The notes under the pieces: model-generated
Seen by the model: only the letters and a program-made list of their open reading frames with translations
Told to the model about the DNA's origin: nothing
The model's database searches: none
In this document: one piece after another, positions 29,201-37,356 of the stretch
Layout: the number at the start of each line of letters is the position of its first letter
Position numbering within the stretch: position 1 is the stretch's first letter
Program-made: the position numbers and the translations under genes
IMG/VR virus record: IMGVR_UViG_3300025131_000096
Coordinates: 1-42,379 of that record
Source of the DNA: a virus
Length of the DNA: 42,379 nucleotides
Direction: 5' to 3' (one strand)

Positions 29201-31351
29201 AAACTTGAATGAAAATCCTATAGTAAAATCTTTTGTGGTATCCAACTCTAGGCCCGCTCGATATGCAACCCAAGCACATCCCTTGCTACTTGTAGTTCTG
29301 TTCTGAGAGTATCGATCAAATACACTTTCCTCGTAGTCGTTGAAACCTGGGAACGCCGCAAAAACCTCTACCGAATTTCCGTGGACATTACTATCTCCTG
29401 GATTATCATCATCGAAGAGGAAATAGTTTTCAACACCATCGTGGGTAAGACCGTAAGATGCGCCGAGCTCAGTTTTACCTGAATCCTCGTCCCCCTCTTT
29501 TGTTGTACCTAAAACTACTTTAGTTCCACCAAGAGCTTTAACAGGCTTAAGCCGTCTAATGGGGCCATAAGTACCATCCCCTGAAGCAAATCGTGCGCCG
29601 TACTGGTAGACGCCGTCAAGAATTCCGCTTGAACGTATATTTCTAACCGAAACTTCTTGTCCAATCTCGGGCAATCCAAGAGGGCGTAACTTGTTTCTCC
29701 GGACATCCGCAACACAGAGAGCACCATCAGGCTCGTTAAGGAATAATTTATCTCCTAACTTAAGCCCTGTTGCAGCCTTTGAAAAGATACCGTCCTCTGC
29801 TCTGAGAGTAGACGTTGCGCCTATAACACCCGCCGGAACTAAAACTTCACCTGCTAGAATAGCTTTATGGTCTGCGTCTTGGACTGGGCCTGGGGCGATG
29901 GAGGGTAATGCGGAGGTTGGTGCGTGTGTTTCTAATGCTAATGCAATATTAAATGCGCTGACATCTTCAACAGAATCTGCTCGGTGCTGGAGGTCAAAGA
30001 TCGCCTCGCCGTCATCCGAAGTTGCCGCGTAATCAAATATCGAAAATCCTAAAAGAGATCCGTGGAAATTGGTATCATTTTCTTTGTCTTCATCTGCGCC
30101 AATGAAGAGGTCAGGGATTCGTCTATGGTCAATAAAGGGCAACTCAGTCCCTGCTGCTGAGGTAGTAGCAGTATCTGTGCCGTTATAGATAAATAGATTC
30201 GTGCCGTCACAACCTACCCAAACAGTAGTTTCAGTGTTTAGATCCGAATGGAAATCAGCTCCAGTTTCCCATCTAGTTTGCTCTGAGTAAGTAAATAAGA
30301 GTTCGCCTGTATCTGCCTCTAATTCTAGTTTAGCAAAACCTGGAAATTCAAATAACGTAGTAGTACGTTGTTCAGTTAGAAACTCCCGCGAAAATGTAAC
30401 TTTAAATGCAAATACATTACTCGCCACACTCGATAAGTTAGATGTAAAAAATCTGTCGAATACCGAATTAAACGGTACTCTAACAGCACCCGAGAGGCCA
30501 TTAAATCTTAATTCTCCTTCGTCAAGTAAGGGCTTACTTGGATACGGTAAAGCATCCCCGATTCCGGTTGCCGGAGAGATCGGTGCTTTAGAATCGCAAT
30601 TTAATTGAATCTGAGGAGTTGTAGTCGGGGAACGACTCGCCATAGCCCAATCTTCTTCCGAAGTCGGATCTACATTTTTAAAAATATTAATAGGATCAAT
30701 TACGGTGATCGTTCCTTCAGGAGATGCTGTAGGCCCGAGGATAGAAAGCGTACAACCATTCATCGTATACGTTCCCGAAGCTAAAGTCCCATCATCTTCT
30801 GAAGCATCTACATAAAGAGTTACTTCAGGCGTTCCCATTGGCCCATCTACACGCAACGCGACTTTAATATTCGTGTCAGGTGTAGTAGGTATCGAAAGAG
30901 CGTCGACTCCAGTTAATCCTGCTACTCCGGAGTTATCGTAGATATTAGCTTTAATCGTATAGGCTCCACCCGCTTTTTCCGCCCAAATTTTAAACGTATT
31001 GTTGGCGTCCTTCGCTGCAAAATTCGCTTTCTGTTGACCTTCAATTAAATATATCTTACCTGCCGCCTCTTGAATAGAGCCTAAAGCTACCTGGAATGCA
31101 ATTGTAAAGCCGTTCGTTTGACCGGAAACATCAAGAGCATTCGTATCTAATTGCCAATAGCTACTCCCTGGTGCAGCAAAACCTGCTGCTGAAGTATATT
31201 GTGTTTGTCGTACTGAACCGACTCTACGAGTTGGAGTCTCCGATTCGGCAGGATCCGCTTCCCGAATTTCGTGTAGCGCAGGTTTTTCTGTGAGTATCCC
31301 AGGAGACACTCTACGCATAGGAAACTGATCGATGCGACTTGGATGTTTCAT
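26258..31351 (-). CDS. Giant nozzle-like tail protein with LamG-type domains (1697 aa)
   Basis: At least two and perhaps four concanavalin-like (LamG/laminin-G) segments can be read, near residues 80-210, 300-450, 700-830 and 1020-1130, each with strands such as FTIAFQVALG, FAFKVTFS and FTIGFSFKFD. The C-terminal third (from about GIFTWDDRLGVFKDG through ADWGTILTGS and YVLGDGALWRV) looks like the repeated strands of tail nozzle proteins (T7 gp12 position). It would close the tail and probably bind surface glycans. About twice the usual nozzle size of roughly 800 residues. Confidence 0.65.
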   Translation of the reverse strand: MKHPSRIDQFPMRRVSPGILTEKPALHEIREADPAESETPTRRVGSVRQTQYTSAAGFAAPGSSYWQLDTNALDVSGQTNGFTIAFQVALGSIQEAAGKIYLIEGQQKANFAAKDANNTFKIWAEKAGGAYTIKANIYDNSGVAGLTGVDALSIPTTPDTNIKVALRVDGPMGTPEVTLYVDASEDDGTLASGTYTMNGCTLSILGPTASPEGTITVIDPINIFKNVDPTSEEDWAMASRSPTTTPQIQLNCDSKAPISPATGIGDALPYPSKPLLDEGELRFNGLSGAVRVPFNSVFDRFFTSNLSSVASNVFAFKVTFSREFLTEQRTTTLFEFPGFAKLELEADTGELLFTYSEQTRWETGADFHSDLNTETTVWVGCDGTNLFIYNGTDTATTSAAGTELPFIDHRRIPDLFIGADEDKENDTNFHGSLLGFSIFDYAATSDDGEAIFDLQHRADSVEDVSAFNIALALETHAPTSALPSIAPGPVQDADHKAILAGEVLVPAGVIGATSTLRAEDGIFSKAATGLKLGDKLFLNEPDGALCVADVRRNKLRPLGLPEIGQEVSVRNIRSSGILDGVYQYGARFASGDGTYGPIRRLKPVKALGGTKVVLGTTKEGDEDSGKTELGASYGLTHDGVENYFLFDDDNPGDSNVHGNSVEVFAAFPGFNDYEESVFDRYSQNRTTSSKGCAWVAYRAGLELDTTKDFTIGFSFKFDSSTLADSVTHTQCLFSVGPNDLQPWLPAFQVMLYKGHGWGNDTDFRLVVARSVNRRYRLPYYRIGTIDDGSGGDFEWTTGQNYTVVVTRKGNALRIHVHDVTADVWHSYDTLPSEATNGQALDSFFNSNNGGYDADQRLLHWGSSGFGETGNGTANHMDEQFKGVTATGGHGNNDEDDNDASEYVGGLSENTHWYHARAWETAVSKDAIKTHFEMRFATKTEPGFDHGLVSDVAFITDDIYDKPDKFWDRAAKVYWSCYEGDNTTAKVSNPARSYFEQTKTLGDVQYALMVTDTDETAAKNAEIQLYASPLGDGSVTLSTGEESFTIVSELWNPFSERVISFDELKLGGLNVDAENFNWYTISTVMTTVGSDFDITLKDYALNGQEIMAFSMDSPKDNTLEKAKFIIYLGGFKDVTNTADTWIGEFRMWQGNRYQDEWENYDYLDTRARQDSNEVLNLHYFAKFQPFDENDPVDGTFKNWGLVSGNFEKKGPGGSWSTPNPEIFDARTIDDEDIDNPAPAVSFPDAAYPYITAIELFRTKRIGISDERDEQEITKALTNVEGNPLRFLARIPIGEASFIDNIHEDTLGNVISESSGFVPSRPDGIFTWDDRLGVFKDGIISLGAQGPFGWESFESASQYHVPNQGLSDIVAAIPYANSLAVFGADWGTILTGSSESPRPYYLGGVGAQSARAVTTYAGSVYVLGDGALWRVTPPSGLSAPAAEDFGAPIIDKLPTNGRLSVSSINASLYVINEDTGETLRFYFPSQRWTIEDRDALSVGDLSSGFGVVHLGSGSYSLKNSTIVGDDLNANTDESSTGSLSGNTLTMTNPNAPTGTRVLVVDSEGASIYTTVTGYTGGALTTTDSLVSLEDGTVDVELGIGEEGFLYDTGWYENPVGHDISQTTLKTGILSGTGFQIALDGDSVPGSRTASSSTFIDIGALADVRHQGASRGRWIRARIRNRKAEAAKLDRINLMHDLEQ

Positions 31352-31911
31352 TGTGGTGGGTCAGGGTGAAGTACTCCATCTGCTGTAGCTGGATCTCCAT
31401 GATCAAAGTTATCGAGAGGTGTATTATTCCTTTCCGTGAAACCTGTATAAAGTTCACCTTCTCGCCAACAATTCCAGCCGTTCAAACTCCATTCTGTAGA
31501 GTCAGGGAAGGCTGGTGTATAGTGCTCGCGACGTACCGCTAAAACATTTAGTATAACTTTAACTGTAGAATCATCTGATTCAATGTGGGTAAATATACCA
31601 CCTGAAAAAGCTGCTCCTTTTACAGCATCCGGAGTCCAAGAATTACTTCCGAGATTTGCGGTAACAGGTAAAGTCCACAGATTAGTATCCGCTTCTTGGT
31701 CATCAGGATCGTTGGAAGTAAATAACTTGACGTAAGTTGAATCTGTCCCTGCCCCTTCGTAAAGGCTAGCTTCCGCATATATCAGATGGCAAGAGTCATC
31801 TACAACGATGTATCGCTTCTGGCTGTCTAATAACATAGACGCCGAAATTAATCGATCTGGATGCGGCTTCAGATCGCAGCAATGCTTCGGAGGATCACCT
31901 TCTCGTGCCAT
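31348..31911 (-). CDS. Unknown virion-operon protein (187 aa)
   Basis: Overlaps the nozzle-like gene by four bases and the adaptor-like gene by 17. Strand-rich and acidic, with CC near residue 11 and WNGWNCW-like aromatic sequence toward the end. It lies between adaptor and nozzle, so a tail or fibre-attachment role is likely. No motif recognised. Confidence 0.6.
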   Translation of the reverse strand: MAREGDPPKHCCDLKPHPDRLISASMLLDSQKRYIVVDDSCHLIYAEASLYEGAGTDSTYVKLFTSNDPDDQEADTNLWTLPVTANLGSNSWTPDAVKGAAFSGGIFTHIESDDSTVKVILNVLAVRREHYTPAFPDSTEWSLNGWNCWREGELYTGFTERNNTPLDNFDHGDPATADGVLHPDPPQ

Positions 31912-32716
31912 TTTTCCTTATGTGAACTTGGGCTGGGCGGGAAACTTGTTTACCTGAACTACTATCTTTAATATCCTCTTTGCTCAAGCTAGCTTCAACA
32001 GGACTAACGCCACCTGTTTTCCAGGATCGCCAAATATGGACTGCGCGAGATAGTACAGCATCTAAAGTTTCGTCCGGCCAACTAAGCGTGTCTGAATCGC
32101 CCATAGTACTTAAGGACTTAAGCTGTTTAACAGCGAAATTTTTTGCGGTGTCCAGCACAGGCCAGATCACTAAATACGCATTTGTACCGTCATAGAGTTG
32201 CTCATATCCTCCGACATCTGTATAGGATGTAAGACCATACGTAGTTACTCCATCCGGTGTGGGAACTAGTTTAATTAAATTACCTAGTTCAAGTACTTCT
32301 AAAACCCGTCCTGCTGTGGGTAACTGTACTGTTCGTTGGTAAAGAGTTACAGTTGCGCCAACTTTAGACGAATGTATCGGTGAACCAAAGTCTATGGAAT
32401 TCGCGTCAGAATTAACCGAATACACTAGATATCTAACACCGTCAATATCACAAACATCTCCTGGTCTAGTATCCGCAGAAACAGATGAGAAAGTTATGGT
32501 AGAGGTTCCGGCGGAATGCGACGAAACGGTTAACGATGTGGAGCCTTCAGTAGACCCCACAAAGTAGTTACTGGCAAGACCAGGGACACCATCGCTGGCA
32601 GCCCTGGCCGCACCTGCATTGATCGCCTCCTTAACTTGGCTAGCTGCAATAGCCGAAGCGGTAGTGATACCGACACGATTGTAGAAGCGGGTAGCCAAGC
32701 TAGAGAGAAGTACCAT
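31895..32716 (-). CDS. Head-tail adaptor / tubular-A-like protein (273 aa)
   Basis: Helical N-terminus (LATRFYNRVGITTASAIAASQVKEAINAGAARAA), strand-rich middle, helical end (TLDAVLSRAVHIWRSW). This layout and its place directly after the capsid and before the nozzle match P22 gp4/T7 gp11-type adaptors. The identification is positional and by gross architecture. Confidence 0.55.
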   Translation of the reverse strand: MVLLSSLATRFYNRVGITTASAIAASQVKEAINAGAARAASDGVPGLASNYFVGSTEGSTSLTVSSHSAGTSTITFSSVSADTRPGDVCDIDGVRYLVYSVNSDANSIDFGSPIHSSKVGATVTLYQRTVQLPTAGRVLEVLELGNLIKLVPTPDGVTTYGLTSYTDVGGYEQLYDGTNAYLVIWPVLDTAKNFAVKQLKSLSTMGDSDTLSWPDETLDAVLSRAVHIWRSWKTGGVSPVEASLSKEDIKDSSSGKQVSRPAQVHIRKNGTRR

Positions 32717-32719
32717 TTT

Positions 32720-33958
32720 CTATGCGTCCTTAAAACGGTCTGACATTACGAATGAACGACGCCCGTTATCCAAAGACCAGCATGATCTCGCATGTAGTCG
32801 TTTGAACAACCAAGTATCTTGCTCTGCAACCTGGAAATCAGAGATCGGCTCTAGCCATTTGCCTGTAGCAGCATCGCCGCCGTAGACCATGTTAAAGCGC
32901 AAAGAACTCCAGTTAATCCCCATGATTGGGTGTGTAGCAACAGGTGTAACATCCGAAGTACAGTCCCATCCAGCATGCGCTGTAAGGAAATGGTGGAAAT
33001 CCAACATTGTCCCTGCGATAGGAATTTCAGTAGTAGTTGCCAAGTTTCCTAGTAGGGCGTCATTAATTTGACCCTTACTTCGCATATACTTGAGAACCTC
33101 TTCGTACATTTCAGGAGTTACCATCCAGTCCGTAACCATCTCACCCGCTCCGTAGCGGGAAACTGCGATGATATACTTCTGGAGGTACTCGTAAACATCT
33201 TGGCCGTTATTAGCATTGAATGCTGTTTTACCGCCGTTATCGTTGTCTACAGCATCAAAATAAGGCTCCCATTTAGGGGCATTCTCCTGAGATATTCCCA
33301 TGAATGTCTCAGTCTCCTTATTGCCGTATTGAGATCCACCTGCTGGCCCTCGATTATTATCAACTCCTGAAATGAACAAACCTAACAGAGAGAAAGAGGG
33401 CATGTCAGCGTAATCTGATCCACCTCCAAAATTTGCGTCCGTTAAATGTGGCGCAAGTGCTACAGGGGCAGCAACATCCGTAGCTCCTCCAAGTACAGCA
33501 TAAGCCTCTTCTTCTTGGAAGAATTCAGCCATGTGCCGTTCAAGTAGTCCTGCAACAGTATCGATGCCTTGCTGTACTGGACGCCGTAGCAAATCCTCAG
33601 GTATCACAAAGTTACTTGCAACATCTAGGATGCTTGAACGCGCAGTTGACCAAATGCCGTTTTGCGTGAGTGCCAAACTGGAGGCAGAACCCATCGCCTG
33701 AGAACCAGCGACTTCTCTAGAGCCCCTGTAGTATTTCCAGGCACTACCTTCTCCTCCTGTTGCTCCTGTAGTCAAGAGGTGCTCTACGTAATCCGCATCA
33801 TTCACAGAGAATACGCGGCCACGTTCGGCAGCTTTACGGTAGAATTTTTCGCCTCGGTCATTTACTAACCAAGCCGGATCTGAGGTCATTGTGTTAATGG
33901 TACTGAGGACAAGAGAGTCCAGCAGTTCCGTGGTAGTTCGCGTGAGCGGGAGAGCCAT
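32720..33958 (-). CDS. Major capsid protein, HK97-type (412 aa)
   Basis: About 410 residues with an N-terminal helix (RTTTELLDSLVLSTINTM), an extended arm, a helical spine segment near VIPEDLLRRPVQQGIDTVAGLLERHMAEFF, a variable loop rich in Asn/Gly and a strand-rich C-terminus. It follows the scaffold gene by two bases, the standard scaffold-capsid order. The HK97 fold is inferred from this organisation rather than a sequence hit. Confidence 0.75.
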   Translation of the reverse strand: MALPLTRTTTELLDSLVLSTINTMTSDPAWLVNDRGEKFYRKAAERGRVFSVNDADYVEHLLTTGATGGEGSAWKYYRGSREVAGSQAMGSASSLALTQNGIWSTARSSILDVASNFVIPEDLLRRPVQQGIDTVAGLLERHMAEFFQEEEAYAVLGGATDVAAPVALAPHLTDANFGGGSDYADMPSFSLLGLFISGVDNNRGPAGGSQYGNKETETFMGISQENAPKWEPYFDAVDNDNGGKTAFNANNGQDVYEYLQKYIIAVSRYGAGEMVTDWMVTPEMYEEVLKYMRSKGQINDALLGNLATTTEIPIAGTMLDFHHFLTAHAGWDCTSDVTPVATHPIMGINWSSLRFNMVYGGDAATGKWLEPISDFQVAEQDTWLFKRLHARSCWSLDNGRRSFVMSDRFKDA

Positions 33959-33960
33959 TT

Positions 33961-34641
33961 TTAAGTGCGCCTATTGCGCTTCGAGTGTTGTTCTAAAACT
34001 TTCTGGGCATTTTCTGCGATACGACGTTTCATCTCCTGCTTATTTTTAGGGGCTCCTTCTTCCGTAGTCGGAATGAATAATTGAGGGACTGAGGTGTCAT
34101 AACTTGAAGTAGCTTCAGATTGCTGTGGAGCAAGTCCAGCCGCATGTACTAAATAAATGACTCCCTTCTTATCGAGGAGCATCTTATTAGTATAGCGTCC
34201 AGATTCCAAGCCATCTTTGTACTCTGCAAAAATTTGCTTGCCTTCATCAGAGTTGGCAGCGATGCCTTCCTCTTGAAGCCAGTTATGAATGTTCAGTTTT
34301 GCTGTAGCCTTAACTTCAGCTAACTCAACTTCCCGAGCAACAATCTCTTGGATTTGATCAGGATTTTGGTAGCCTTTTGCTTTAAGGTCAGCTTCTCGTT
34401 TATCATCCCACTTACGGTGTGCACCATCGAGGGCTTGCCCAATCATGCTTTCAACTTTTTTCATTTGATCAGCAGTAAAATCTTGGGCTAATTCAGCCTT
34501 TGTCTGGGCCGGAGTCTCAACACCATCTGCCGCCGCGTCTGCAAGTGTACCTATAGGCTCTTGAGAGGGTTCGATAGAGGTAGGTGTAGGAGTAGTTTCG
34601 TTCGTATCTTCAGTCATTTTGGGTGTACCTATGGCTCCCAT
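33961..34641 (-). CDS. Capsid scaffolding protein (226 aa)
   Basis: Charged, Gln/Glu/Lys-rich helical protein with a disordered Thr/Pro-rich N-terminus and a basic C-terminus (MKRRIAENAQKVLEQHSKRNRRT), typical of phage scaffolds whose basic helical tail contacts the capsid protein. Directly precedes the capsid gene. A start at M9 (34617) is equally possible because neither ATG has a strong ribosome site. Confidence 0.75.
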   Translation of the reverse strand: MGAIGTPKMTEDTNETTPTPTSIEPSQEPIGTLADAAADGVETPAQTKAELAQDFTADQMKKVESMIGQALDGAHRKWDDKREADLKAKGYQNPDQIQEIVAREVELAEVKATAKLNIHNWLQEEGIAANSDEGKQIFAEYKDGLESGRYTNKMLLDKKGVIYLVHAAGLAPQQSEATSSYDTSVPQLFIPTTEEGAPKNKQEMKRRIAENAQKVLEQHSKRNRRT

Positions 34642-34651
34642 GCATTAGAGT

Positions 34652-35098
34652 TTACCCTTGGCTCTCTTCATGCGGTTTAAGAAATCGAGGAGGTTGTTTA
34701 TCCCAGGTGGTCACACCATCCTCGTTAAGGTTAGTCTTTTTTAATTTGGTTTCAAAGTCGCGCAGACTATAAGCTGTGCGATTCTCTGGATCTCCCTCGC
34801 GAGGGAGTGCAAACATCTCAAATCCATTAGCCCATTCACCACTACCTGTGCGGCTAGGACGGGCGGCTTGAGCGTCGTTTAACCAGATATCTCGGTCTTC
34901 GAGATACTGGGTGAATTCAATTTCGGCTTTAGAGTTTCTGGGCGGGGCTGATATTTTACTTTCACATTTCTGACAAGTCCACTCAGGATACTCTACCGCA
35001 CCTGTAAATTTACATGTAGTACAGGTGTGTAATGTACGTAAGCCTTGGTCAATAAGCCAGCCAACATACGGATCGCCAAAACGCGGAAGGTTAAACAT
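34652..35098 (-). CDS. Zinc-ribbon virion-operon protein (148 aa)
   Basis: CTTC near residue 27 and CQKC near residue 42 form a zinc ribbon, followed by a charged region. Overlaps the upstream gene by eight bases and precedes the scaffold. A zinc ribbon between portal and scaffold genes is unusual; the role is unknown. Confidence 0.65.
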   Translation of the reverse strand: MFNLPRFGDPYVGWLIDQGLRTLHTCTTCKFTGAVEYPEWTCQKCESKISAPPRNSKAEIEFTQYLEDRDIWLNDAQAARPSRTGSGEWANGFEMFALPREGDPENRTAYSLRDFETKLKKTNLNEDGVTTWDKQPPRFLKPHEESQG

Positions 35099-35507
35099 TA
35101 GAAGGATGTGCCTCGATTAGAATGTTGTACTCTGCATTATCCGGAGCAGAACCAGATTGCTTTAAACGAAGAAGATCAGGAGGATTAGAGATAGTTACAG
35201 AGTCCATCACGCCAGTAGTAACTTCAATAGTAATCGTAGTTCCTATATCATTCCACGTACCGTCTGGATTACCTGCCTGGATTTCATATACTCCAGAATT
35301 ACTTGTAGGTGCAACCTCCACGGTTCCAAGATGAAATGTGGCCGAAACACATCGTCCAATTTCAACTCCCTCCGTGATGGTGTCACCCTCCTCAACAGCT
35401 TCAAAGCGAAACCATTTAACCCCGCCAGAATTAAAGGCAGCAGTATCGTCACCAGATGCTGTTCTCCAGGCTCCGTTTAAAAGTTTTTGGTGGGTAGCAG
35501 TAGTCAT
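35091..35507 (-). CDS. Beta-rich small virion protein (138 aa)
   Basis: Strand-rich with two WF/VTV-type alternating segments (VKWFRFEAVEEGD, TTITIEVTTG) and a single cysteine. A head decoration or Ig-like protein is plausible from composition and location. No specific family recognised. Confidence 0.55.
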   Translation of the reverse strand: MTTATHQKLLNGAWRTASGDDTAAFNSGGVKWFRFEAVEEGDTITEGVEIGRCVSATFHLGTVEVAPTSNSGVYEIQAGNPDGTWNDIGTTITIEVTTGVMDSVTISNPPDLLRLKQSGSAPDNAEYNILIEAHPSNV

Positions 35508-35519
35508 TATTCCAAGTGT

Positions 35520-37355
35520 TTAGGGCTCAAAGACAGTAACAGTGTCAGGGTGAAGGGGCAGCACAATGCGGCTGGGGTAGGTTTCACCGTGGTACAAGGT
35601 TACGGTGTTGTTGTCGAAACAGGGGTGGCAGCGCACAGGATTGTCTCCATTAACCTGAGGAACATCAAAGCGGGTGTAGTTGGCGAACTGCACACGTAAA
35701 AGGTTAGTGCTGCCGCCTCCAGGTAGGTGCATGGCCTTGAGACTAAACTCCAGACACACCTTGCGAATGTCCCCCGCGACATAACTTTCAGGGAAGGCAT
35801 ACCATGTATCTGCCACATCAATCCAGTTTGATCCGGTGTCAGCCGAGTACTGGATTTTCGCGTAGACCTGAGCCCCAGCCTGAGACGCACTAAGCCAGAA
35901 ATGCCCTTGAGCGACACCTAGGTACGTGGACTCTTTTAACGGGGAAGTGGATGCTGTTATAACCTTCTGGAAGTCGTTGGTATCGTAGGTTATACGGGAG
36001 CTATAGTACGAATCTATGTTCGTAGAACTTACACCACCCGCTATTGCGGTACTTACGTCCTCGGGAGTAGTGGCGGTTCCCCATGTGTTGGTGATGGTAG
36101 TAGTCCAGTCCGACCCAGAAGGTTCTGCGGCAACTAGTGCTGTTTCGCCAATCCAAAGCTGCGTGGGTATCGAGGTAACCGCTGTGGCATCCTCATCCCC
36201 AAACCGCCGAAGCCAGTGCATCTTCTCGGCTGTAACTCGCACCCAGGAGTAGGAGGTATCCGTATAGGGAGGTGGATCCTCGTCCGCGTAGTCGGTGGCG
36301 TTGTTAGGGGTAATAAGCATCTCAACCTTAGGACAGGCTGTGGGAGAACTATTACCAAAATTCGTTGCTAGGACATCCTCATTCTTGAGGTAGTATCGGA
36401 AAAAGTGCAACTGCTTGGCTCTCATCCGGATCTCCTCCCCATCCACCTCTGTAGACGCATGACCGCCTGACGCACCGAACACACCAAAAGCGTTTTCCCT
36501 GTGGGAGAGTAGGTCAATAAGCGCGTTGGGCGGAGCCCAGTGATCGTCGCAGTCCAGGATAGCTAGTATAGGGAAGTCTCTAGGAAGACGCTCTCCTAAC
36601 TCGTCAACATTGGGGTAGCGGTTTAGTAGGGTATCTCTGTTATCTGAGGATACGGTGCGCCCTGTAACAACCGATTTAAGTTGGTAGGCATCTCCAGTGT
36701 CCAGGGTATCTTGTAAAAGTTGCAGGTTGGTGGCAAGGTGTGTCTTAATGGCTGTCTGATCCTTATAGCCGTCCCAGATGTACCCGCAAAACGTCGGTGT
36801 TCTCTCCCCTATAAGGTCTCGGGCAGGAGCGGTGATGGCGTCTTGGCGGCGCGGGAGGAAAGCCCTGGGGGAAATCGCTGAAATCTTAGGCATGGGCATC
36901 CCGCCGATAAGTGTACGATCTTCCCCTAGACCACTCATAAGCCATGTAAGAGCACCCCCTGCACTGGTTCCCGACAGCCCAATCTTACTAAACTCAATGT
37001 ACGAGGAGTAGTTCGCGTTGACGTAGTGCATAAGCTCTACAATGTCCTTCATATCCCGCCGACAGTACAGACCCCATCCGTACTCAGAGTTAGTATAACC
37101 ATTGTCCCCGATCCAGTCATCCCCATCTGAACCACCCCCATCTCCGTGTCCTCTGTGGTCTAATGTGACACAAGTAAACCCATTATCACGGGCGGCTTGT
37201 GCCGAGTCCGCAGCACTGGAGCGGTTGCCCCCTGCCCCGTGGAAGAAAAACAATAAAGGTACTTGACCAGAGGCGTCATCGTAATAAATATTGTACTCCA
37301 TTACATACCCATCGGACATGGTAATGGTTTGAGCTTCGCTATTTACTGTAGCCAT
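35520..37355 (-). CDS. Alpha/beta hydrolase with C-terminal beta domain, CocE/NonD-like (611 aa)
   Basis: N-terminal alpha/beta hydrolase: oxyanion HGAGGN (39-44), nucleophile elbow GTSAGG with Ser131, acid candidate among D268/D270/D271 in LAILDCDDHW, and His299 in GASGGHAST, in the canonical order. The last ~250 residues are strand-rich (YLGVAQGHFWLSAS, AQVYAKIQYS), like the jelly-roll of CocE/X-Pro dipeptidyl-peptidase relatives. These families cleave esters or prolyl peptides. The gene sits between portal and the capsid block, so the enzyme is probably a virion component or made late. It lacks a signal peptide. Hydrolases of this kind are not normal parts of this operon. Confidence 0.8.
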   Translation of the reverse strand: MATVNSEAQTITMSDGYVMEYNIYYDDASGQVPLLFFFHGAGGNRSSAADSAQAARDNGFTCVTLDHRGHGDGGGSDGDDWIGDNGYTNSEYGWGLYCRRDMKDIVELMHYVNANYSSYIEFSKIGLSGTSAGGALTWLMSGLGEDRTLIGGMPMPKISAISPRAFLPRRQDAITAPARDLIGERTPTFCGYIWDGYKDQTAIKTHLATNLQLLQDTLDTGDAYQLKSVVTGRTVSSDNRDTLLNRYPNVDELGERLPRDFPILAILDCDDHWAPPNALIDLLSHRENAFGVFGASGGHASTEVDGEEIRMRAKQLHFFRYYLKNEDVLATNFGNSSPTACPKVEMLITPNNATDYADEDPPPYTDTSYSWVRVTAEKMHWLRRFGDEDATAVTSIPTQLWIGETALVAAEPSGSDWTTTITNTWGTATTPEDVSTAIAGGVSSTNIDSYYSSRITYDTNDFQKVITASTSPLKESTYLGVAQGHFWLSASQAGAQVYAKIQYSADTGSNWIDVADTWYAFPESYVAGDIRKVCLEFSLKAMHLPGGGSTNLLRVQFANYTRFDVPQVNGDNPVRCHPCFDNNTVTLYHGETYPSRIVLPLHPDTVTVFEP

Positions 37356-37356
37356 T

